Source of the DNA: Hyphomonas sp. L-53-1-40
Lineage (GTDB): Bacteria; Pseudomonadota; Alphaproteobacteria; Caulobacterales; Hyphomonadaceae
Reading direction: 5' to 3'
NCBI RefSeq assembly: GCF_000682775.1
Contig: NZ_AWFI01000019.1
Span: forward strand, 1-64,000
DNA: 64,000 nucleotides
Shown here: positions 58,302-64,000 of the stretch, in pieces
How the letters are laid out: the number at the start of each line of letters is the position of its first letter
Position numbering within the stretch: position 1 is the first letter of the stretch
The notes under the pieces: generated by a model
What the model was told of the DNA's origin: nothing
Databases searched by the model: none
Seen by the model: only the letters and a program-made list of their open reading frames with translations
Translations under genes and position numbers: made by a program

Positions 58302-61300
58302 TTACTTGGCCACTCCCATTTCGACTTGTATGGCGTTCCACAGATCTTTCACCTCCGCATAACTGTATGCCACTGCGGGATTGGATGATGCTACCCGACG
58401 CATCACTTCCGCGTAGATGCCCTGGAGCCCTTTGTTTGCGATTTCCGGCTGGTCCGCGATTTCTTTGACGGCCGCTTCCAAGTCGAAACTCCTTGCTTTC
58501 AATGCCTTCCTTTTGGCATTTTTAGTCTTGGCTTTGCGCAAATTGAAAATGACATCAAAATGCGCGACGTCCTCCATGCCGGAGCGTCCCTTGTATCCCT
58601 TATGGCTTTGTTGGGCCCGATCGAGCGAAGAGGCTTCGTGAAATTGGAACCCGGCTTCTTCTGCGGCTTGGTGAATGGCCTCCCAGACATTTGGATCCGT
58701 GTTGTTGAAGACAACGGTTGCCCAACCGCCAGGCTTCAAGACCCGAAACGCCTCCTGCATTGAGGCCAACATCAACGACTTGTAGTCCGCGATTGATTTG
58801 CCGCCTCGATCAACGCCAAGTGACTTATTGACGACAGCTTCCAAAGCTGGATCCGTTAAGTTGCCCAGCCATGACTCCCAAATAAAATTGCAATCAGAGT
58901 AGAAGATGTTCGATCCGAATGGCGGATCCGTGAACACATAGTCGATCGAATTGTCTTCAATTCCGTTCAGAGATGAAGCACTCCCGGTTATTATAGTCGG
59001 GGCTTCAATTTCTTCTGGCTTAAACGCGCGATAGTAACGTTGAAGTTGACCAATCTTGTTCCGCATTACATCGAGTACGTTTGCTTCTGAAGACAATTGA
59101 GGCACATACAATGTGCCGGTTAGTGGTCTTTGACCACCACGAGCGTTGAAGCGACGCATTTTGGTGCCGTGCCAGGCAGTGTTCGTAAATGCGAACGCAA
59201 GTACCCGCTTCAAGCGGTCGTCAGTCTCCTTTAGAATGGCACGCCATATAATGGCGAGAGCTTTGAGGTTGCGGGGCGTGTAGAAGTCTTTCAGGTCGTT
59301 AATGCCACGCAGGTGGAGCGCGCATCGTATGTGCATCTCTCGATCAGAGGCTAAGCTGGTAGTAGGGTACCAAGCGTCTATTTCATCAAAGTGTGTGGAA
59401 GTTGCTTGGGCAATGTCGAATGCAGTCGGGGCACGCTGCTGCAGGGGGCCGCTCGGACTAGCATAGCAAACCCATGAAGGCTCTGACCCCAGATCTACCA
59501 ACGCGGACCTTTTGATCTCAACAGCGCAATCTGGACAATTCAACGTGGTGCCTATTTTTCCGGTTTTCTTGTCAATTGCATCCCACAAAAGAAATTGACG
59601 TTCGCAATGTGGGCACTGATGTTTGCTGCTCCACATCATCCAACGAAGCACCGCTGGCTTTCCATCATCCGATTCCGTGGCGTAGAGGCTGTCCAAATCC
59701 TCCTTTACCTCTGCCTCCAGTCGATTGAACGCTGCTTTCAATGCAGTTGGGTCACACGGGCGAGTATGGTTCCAGGCCAAATGTGCTGCAGCAGGAGACA
59801 GGTCATTCAAGATTGCTCGTCTTCCCGCCAGTGCACACGCGACACCCGTCATTCCTGAACCGGAAAACAAATCAAGCACTACGTCTCCGGGCTTCGAATA
59901 GTGCTCAAGAAATGGAGTTATCGCTTCGGGGGGCACCTTAGTGTGATAGCTATGGGCAGTGTAATAGGTGCTATTCTTCTTCCCTTTTGTGGAAAGTGGC
60001 CCTATTGATTTAGATGGTGCGGTCGGGTTCGAAGTTTTGGGATAGGCTTCAGGACAGCCCAAGTACCCTGCTAAAAAGTCGGAGTCACTTTCACCTTCTT
60101 GCGCAGCAAGATACGTCCATTTGCCATTCTCTCTTTTGGCTCCAAGTTTAATCAGCGCACTCTCGATACTCGGCATTGTTATGCCGATTACGGACAAATC
60201 CCTTTCCAAGAGATTGCGAATTACTCGGGAATAAACCTCGTCCAGCGGTAGGCCCTCAGGGTGGGTGGGGGCCTCAAAAGCGGACCGAGTCAGATCCTCT
60301 ATATCGCCATCCTTTAAAGCAGCGGGCAGTGCAACTTGAGTCAGCTTGCTCTTCTTTTCTAGACACATAACCAGATCAAGGGTGGTAACCCGTTCTTTTC
60401 CGCTGACGCCCTTGACTCCTTTGATGGATGGCTGGCCCTTGTTCAGAATGTGCGCACTTTGAATATTATACCCGGCCGCTTGCACCGACTCGCGAAGAAC
60501 TTCCCAGACCTTGTCGTTCGAGTTTGAGAACGCCAACACAGCCATACCGCTAGGCTTCAAAACTCTAGCAGTTTGTTCAAAAGAACGCTGCATAAGTTCG
60601 CCATAATCTGCCAGTGACTTGCCGCCTGAGCTTGTGCTTCTGTGCTTGTTTACGACCATCTCGGCCGATTGATCGGTGAGTTGGCCCAGCCAAGCCTCCC
60701 AAAGCAGAGAAGCATCTGCATAGAATATGTTCGACCCAAAAGGCGGGTCCATGAAAACCATGTCTACCGTGCCATCCGCCACGCAACCAATATCGTCTGC
60801 CGACCTTTGAAACACGTCAGCATATACGCCACCTGGTTGAAATGACTTGTAGTACCGCAGAGCGTCGGCGGCTTTGCGTTTAAATAGGCTCCATACGTTC
60901 CATTCATATCGAAGGGACGAAATGTACAGCGTTCCAGTCATCACATTTGTAGGGCGTTTCGCGTTCCACTGGTACCGCTTCGATGCTCGATTTACGCAAG
61001 CTGTAAATGCAAACATCAACGCTTCTCGGGCGCGCTCACTTTCGATCGATAGAATCGTATGTCGGAGAGCAGCAAGTGCATGTAGGTTCCGAGAAGTGAA
61101 GAAAGCAGTTACGCTGTTGACCCCCATTTTTTGGTGGCCCGCTCGCCACATTTCCCTTTCGCTAGTAAATTTAACGTCCGGTACCCAATAGGGAATAGGT
61201 GTCTGATTTGATGCGGAAATTAGATCCAGTTCGGCTTTGGTGGTTTCATGAGATTGAATATTTCTCCCTGAGGCCGACGTATGAGTCACAACGGGCTTTT

Positions 61301-62321
61301 CACCAATCCAATTCAGAGAAGATTTTTCATGCTTGGACGAACATCGTGGGCATTCGATCTCTCGTCCGATTCGATTTTTTTCTCGCTGTACAACGTCCCA
61401 GAACAAGATCTCTCGCTTGCACGAAGGGCACAAGAACACATCACTCCACGTCGTATACTCGATAGTTCTTGTGTCTCCAGGTACTCGATAGAGCCACTCC
61501 ATTGTGGGTCCAATGCGTTCCGCCACGAGTTGAAGGTTGCGCTCCAGGTCTTCCGGCGGGCAAGGAGTGGTATAATTTTTTGAAATGTGCACAGCAGCTG
61601 GAGACAAATCTGAAAGAAGCGCGTTCCTCCCAACCGAAAGCGCAGCAACACCTGTCATACCCGAGCCGCAAAAAGGGTCGTAAACAAGCTCCCCCTTGTG
61701 AGTGAATGCTTCGATAAAAGGAGTGATTGCTTCAGGCGGGACCTTTGTGTGGTAACTGTGAGCTCTGTAGGCAGAAGAGGTTTTTGCAACAGTAATTTTT
61801 TCGGGTAGGCTTCGTGCTTTCTTGGGTCGGTCACGCGTCGGCAAGTACACCTTAGCAGGCGCCTGCGGGAGGCAGACTATTTGGTCTTCGGCGGTTCGGC
61901 GCACCATCGCGATGGCAGACGCGGTATTGTTTTCAATGTAATGTTCGACATCAGTCGGCAGTCTCCTTGTCTCCAAACAAAGTAGGTCTGTGGGCATCAT
62001 CAAAATCTGCGACAGGCCATCAATTTGTTCGTGTGTTGGCTGCCTCTTGCCGCTTTCGATCAAGCTCACGAGCGATTTTGTGACGCCAAGTTTCGTGGCT
62101 AAATCCGATTGACTCAGGCCCAGATTTTCTCGGCGACTTTGAATTGAAAGAAAACTATTGAACGTCAATTTGAGTTCCGATCCGAATCGATTTTTTCTTG
62201 ATTTGTTCTTTTGGATAGGGTGTTTACAAGAAACGTCAACGGGGAAAGTCATGTTTCGCTCGAGACCTTGGTCAATAAGCATATCGAACGGCGGAACCGC
62301 CTGAGCGTTGAGATTTCTCAA
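58302..62321 (-). CDS. XRE-fused tandem DNA methyltransferase (two modules)
   Basis: A 1339-aa protein. Residues 54-112 are an XRE helix-turn-helix (LGLSQSDLATKLGVTKSLVSLIESGKRQ), like a restriction controller. Two methyltransferase modules follow. In module 1 the SAM motif is YDPFCGSGMTG at 214-224 and the catalytic DPPF at 525-528. In module 2 they are LDLFSGSGMTG at 816-826 and DPPF at 1132-1135. Each module has SYHTKVPPEAITPF ahead of the SAM motif and a zinc-ribbon-like set (Cys298/301/324/327 and Cys903/906/929/932) between. A linker (about 690-740) joins the modules. They are N6-adenine or N4-cytosine type by the DPPF motif. The start may be ATG 62321 or 62252. Each half may methylate one strand of an asymmetric site. 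Confidence 0.9.
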   Translation of the reverse strand: MRNLNAQAVPPFDMLIDQGLERNMTFPVDVSCKHPIQKNKSRKNRFGSELKLTFNSFLSIQSRRENLGLSQSDLATKLGVTKSLVSLIESGKRQPTHEQIDGLSQILMMPTDLLCLETRRLPTDVEHYIENNTASAIAMVRRTAEDQIVCLPQAPAKVYLPTRDRPKKARSLPEKITVAKTSSAYRAHSYHTKVPPEAITPFIEAFTHKGELVYDPFCGSGMTGVAALSVGRNALLSDLSPAAVHISKNYTTPCPPEDLERNLQLVAERIGPTMEWLYRVPGDTRTIEYTTWSDVFLCPSCKREILFWDVVQREKNRIGREIECPRCSSKHEKSSLNWIGEKPVVTHTSASGRNIQSHETTKAELDLISASNQTPIPYWVPDVKFTSEREMWRAGHQKMGVNSVTAFFTSRNLHALAALRHTILSIESERAREALMFAFTACVNRASKRYQWNAKRPTNVMTGTLYISSLRYEWNVWSLFKRKAADALRYYKSFQPGGVYADVFQRSADDIGCVADGTVDMVFMDPPFGSNIFYADASLLWEAWLGQLTDQSAEMVVNKHRSTSSGGKSLADYGELMQRSFEQTARVLKPSGMAVLAFSNSNDKVWEVLRESVQAAGYNIQSAHILNKGQPSIKGVKGVSGKERVTTLDLVMCLEKKSKLTQVALPAALKDGDIEDLTRSAFEAPTHPEGLPLDEVYSRVIRNLLERDLSVIGITMPSIESALIKLGAKRENGKWTYLAAQEGESDSDFLAGYLGCPEAYPKTSNPTAPSKSIGPLSTKGKKNSTYYTAHSYHTKVPPEAITPFLEHYSKPGDVVLDLFSGSGMTGVACALAGRRAILNDLSPAAAHLAWNHTRPCDPTALKAAFNRLEAEVKEDLDSLYATESDDGKPAVLRWMMWSSKHQCPHCERQFLLWDAIDKKTGKIGTTLNCPDCAVEIKRSALVDLGSEPSWVCYASPSGPLQQRAPTAFDIAQATSTHFDEIDAWYPTTSLASDREMHIRCALHLRGINDLKDFYTPRNLKALAIIWRAILKETDDRLKRVLAFAFTNTAWHGTKMRRFNARGGQRPLTGTLYVPQLSSEANVLDVMRNKIGQLQRYYRAFKPEEIEAPTIITGSASSLNGIEDNSIDYVFTDPPFGSNIFYSDCNFIWESWLGNLTDPALEAVVNKSLGVDRGGKSIADYKSLMLASMQEAFRVLKPGGWATVVFNNTDPNVWEAIHQAAEEAGFQFHEASSLDRAQQSHKGYKGRSGMEDVAHFDVIFNLRKAKTKNAKRKALKARSFDLEAAVKEIADQPEIANKGLQGIYAEVMRRVASSNPAVAYSYAEVKDLWNAIQVEMGVAK

Positions 62322-62343
62322 GGTTCAGCCACCTGGCTGAGCG

Positions 62344-62496
62344 AATGTTGATCGGTCCTATTTGGGCGGGCTCGAACGCGTTGCGAAGGTGCTGGATGTG
62401 CCTCTTCGCGATCTTTTCGCGGAGTACGATCCAGAGGTGGGCGAGATTGAGGGATTGCCGCCGGACGGAAGCCCAGCGAAACCTGATTACAGCTAG
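62344..62496 (+). pseudogene. Truncated XRE-regulator remnant
   Basis: In frame the sequence reads NVDRSYLGGLERVAKVLDVPLRDLFAEYD and ends PAKPDYS. A complete XRE protein would have about 12 more residues between GGLE and RVAK (the 'RGxRNPxxxxL' segment) and a normal N-terminus. A stop lies just upstream in this frame. So this is the end of a regulator gene, internally deleted and cut off, lying head-to-head with the methyltransferase gene. Confidence 0.7.
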
Positions 62497-62560
62497 GGCC
62501 GCTTGCCCGCTTCAAGGTGAGCAGAACCACAACTTCCTTGAATCGCACCCCGAAATAAAT

Positions 62561-62585
62561 AGAATACGAATTCTTATTTTATATT
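62561..62585 (+). promoter_or_regulatory. Inverted repeat and -10 element before tetR
   Basis: AGAAT-N4-ATTCT (62561-62574) is a candidate TetR-type operator. TATATT at 62580-62585 is a likely -10 element. GAGGTCGAG at 62589-62597 is the ribosome site of the gene. Confidence 0.6.
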
Positions 62586-62597
62586 AATGAGGTCGAG

Positions 62598-63350
62598 ATG
62601 GTGCCTCCGTTCAAGAAATCGAATGGCCGAGGCCGAAAGCGCATTGTTGCCAGTCTGGCTGAGTCAAAGACACTTGCCCTCTACCGGGAAGGGCGTGCGC
62701 TTCTGTCTCGGAATGACTTGGACCAGGTGTCGATCTCCCAGGTGTCGAAGGCTGCGGGAATATCCGTTGGAGCCTTCTACGTCCGGTTCAGGGATAAGGA
62801 CGCATTCTTAGATTTTGTGATCGCAAACACGTTTGCAGAGGCCAGATCTGTTTTCCAAGAACAAGCTGACGTTCTCTATGCACCCAATTTGTCAGATGTG
62901 CTTATCCGGCATTTCTCTGATCCTGAGTTTAATGGTATAGTTCGCACAGCCGTCAAACTCGGCTTTTTGGCAGAACGGCACCGCACGCCGTTTGATGAAT
63001 ACCGGGCATATGTCTCTCAGCATCTCGCGGGGTTGTTGCTAGAAGATGCGAAAAAGGGAGAGCGTCGGCAAAGGATTGCCGCTATCGATTCAGCATTGGC
63101 AGTTCTTACGTACGCTGCGTTGTTCCCAGATTCGGAAATTGATTTTGGAGAAATCGAAATTCAGCAAGTCATCATAGATTTGTTGTCGGGAAAGTCAGGC
63201 AACGTAACACCGCTTCCGGTAAAAAGGAGTTCCACAACTAAACCCAAGAACAAACCCTCCAAATCTCCGCGCGATCCGGAAAGTCTTCGCAAACCAAATT
63301 CCGATAAGGTGAAGTCAAAGGGATCGAGTAACGGATTAAAGAAAATCTGA
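62598..63350 (+). CDS. TetR-family regulator with charged C-terminal tail
   Basis: A 250-aa protein. The helix-turn-helix is ALYREGRALLSRNDLDQVSISQVSKAAGISVGAFYVRFRDKDAFLDFV, normal for TetR. Ligand-binding helices follow to about residue 190. The last 50 residues are Lys/Ser/Pro-rich (VKRSSTTKPKNKPSKSPRDP), which is unusual for the family and may be disordered. The operator-like repeat upstream suggests autoregulation. It may control the downstream gene. Confidence 0.85.
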   Translation: MVPPFKKSNGRGRKRIVASLAESKTLALYREGRALLSRNDLDQVSISQVSKAAGISVGAFYVRFRDKDAFLDFVIANTFAEARSVFQEQADVLYAPNLSDVLIRHFSDPEFNGIVRTAVKLGFLAERHRTPFDEYRAYVSQHLAGLLLEDAKKGERRQRIAAIDSALAVLTYAALFPDSEIDFGEIEIQQVIIDLLSGKSGNVTPLPVKRSSTTKPKNKPSKSPRDPESLRKPNSDKVKSKGSSNGLKKI

Positions 63351-63376
63351 TCCCGCAAAGTTTGTTGGGATCGGTT

Positions 63377-64000
63377 ATGTCTAACGATGTTTCAGACAAT
63401 ATAGCGCCACTCGATCCAGAAACCGTTCTGCCAGATGCCGTTCTGGATGACATTGCAGAGCAATTAGGTCTTCAACCGTTTTCAGATAACGTTCGTAAGG
63501 ATCTGAGAAGTACGGTTCGGCGTTATTCCTTCTACCAGCGTATTTTCGGTTCTCACGAAGCAAACCGAAAAGCGGCTACCGCTGATTACAAGTCTTTCAA
63601 GGAAACTGTTTCGGAATTTTGTGCGTTCCTGGAACAACAGGACCAGGACAACCTTGCTTCGGATCTCCACTTTGCAGCCCTTCACAGGAATGCGCCTCTA
63701 CCGGAGACGAACTTTCCTGAGATTGCGGATTTTGAGAAAACAAACGGAACGCCGTATCTCTTAGAGCTCAAGCGGCTTTTATCTTTGTTAGAGTACGCAA
63801 CAGATTTAGGACTCGAAAAATCCGCTGTTCCCAGAGGCCGTAAACCCAATCATACCTTAGAGAGTTTAGTGCGGCGGTTAGCTTATGTGTGGGAAGAGCT
63901 ATTAGATCAGAAGTTCACTATCGATTATCACAAGGGAAGCGGACTAACGCCTGCCTTTGAGTTTGTTCGATTAGTCTTAGAGAGAATAATTCCTGACATT
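63377..64000 (+). CDS. Unrecognised gene, cut by the right edge
   Basis: ATG 63377 lies 26 bases after the tetR stop and opens 208 codons to the end of the window. The product begins MSNDVSDNIAPLDPETVLPD, is largely helical, and contains LRSTVRRYSFYQRIFGSHEANRK and RGRKPNHTLESLVRRLAYVWEELLDQ. The last segment resembles proteins encoded beside integrases in mobile elements, but I cannot name a family. AT-richer than the core. Confidence 0.6.
   Translation, partial: MSNDVSDNIAPLDPETVLPDAVLDDIAEQLGLQPFSDNVRKDLRSTVRRYSFYQRIFGSHEANRKAATADYKSFKETVSEFCAFLEQQDQDNLASDLHFAALHRNAPLPETNFPEIADFEKTNGTPYLLELKRLLSLLEYATDLGLEKSAVPRGRKPNHTLESLVRRLAYVWEELLDQKFTIDYHKGSGLTPAFEFVRLVLERIIPDI

Overview
The window looks like a chromosomal segment of an alphaproteobacterium, most likely a marine Hyphomonadaceae member (Hyphomonas-like). 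This is inferred from the high-GC coding background, the ruvCAB, grpE-hrcA and rph...rdgB-hemW neighbourhoods, an RpoE/ChrR-type ECF pair, an IalB-family protein, PilZ pairs, many TonB/lipoprotein genes and a tRNA-Arg(ACG). No rRNA gene, CRISPR array or complete insertion sequence was seen.

Layout. 1-6.1 kb: a partial gene, a 42-aa membrane peptide, a YdcH-like protein, the Holliday-junction operon ruvC-ruvA-ruvB (ruvA is frame-broken), a fasciclin lipoprotein and a JmjC/cupin oxygenase. 6.7-9.2 kb: slyX, then an AT-richer insert with an AIPR-family abortive-infection protein, a 37-aa ORF resembling the ThiC C-terminus and a 110-aa orphan. 9.2-11.4 kb: thiC under a TPP riboswitch. 11.4-26.8 kb: ordinary housekeeping and regulatory genes (ArsR-SRPBCC pair, hydrolases, PadR regulator with three operator repeats, rlmN, OmpA lipoprotein, ECF sigma/anti-sigma, isoaspartyl peptidase, a frameshifted quinone oxidoreductase, two PilZ genes). 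26.9-31.9 kb: heat-shock genes dnaK, grpE and hrcA. 32-38.6 kb: fhs, rph, a truncated globin, creA, an XRE/DUF2975 pair, rdgB and hemW. 38.6-46.2 kb: tdk, ggt, a P1 peptidase, a trypsin-like protease, tRNA-Arg, a secreted orphan and a BCCT transporter. 46.4-52.7 kb: TonB receptor, TPR-sulfotransferase, broken MarR gene and a DUF6607 lipoprotein. 52.7-54.6 kb: arsH-acr3 without a local arsR.

54.6-64 kb is an accessory region with defence character: DUF2971, a small zinc-ribbon peptide, a GIY-YIG nuclease, an HNH endonuclease, and a 1339-aa protein that fuses an XRE controller-like domain to two complete tandem DNA methyltransferase modules. A truncated XRE remnant, a TetR regulator with its likely operator, and an unrecognised gene running off the window follow. 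The HNH gene with the double methyltransferase looks like a restriction-modification unit in which control and two methylation activities sit in one chain; it is the best candidate here for an under-described system.

A second pattern runs through the core genes. ruvA, the quinone oxidoreductase and the marR gene each appear to lack about 20-23 bases, out of frame, within a conserved motif, and the first gene of the window can be put in frame with a Shine-Dalgarno start by removing one base from a C5 run. This suggests either assembly or sequencing errors or real small deletions.
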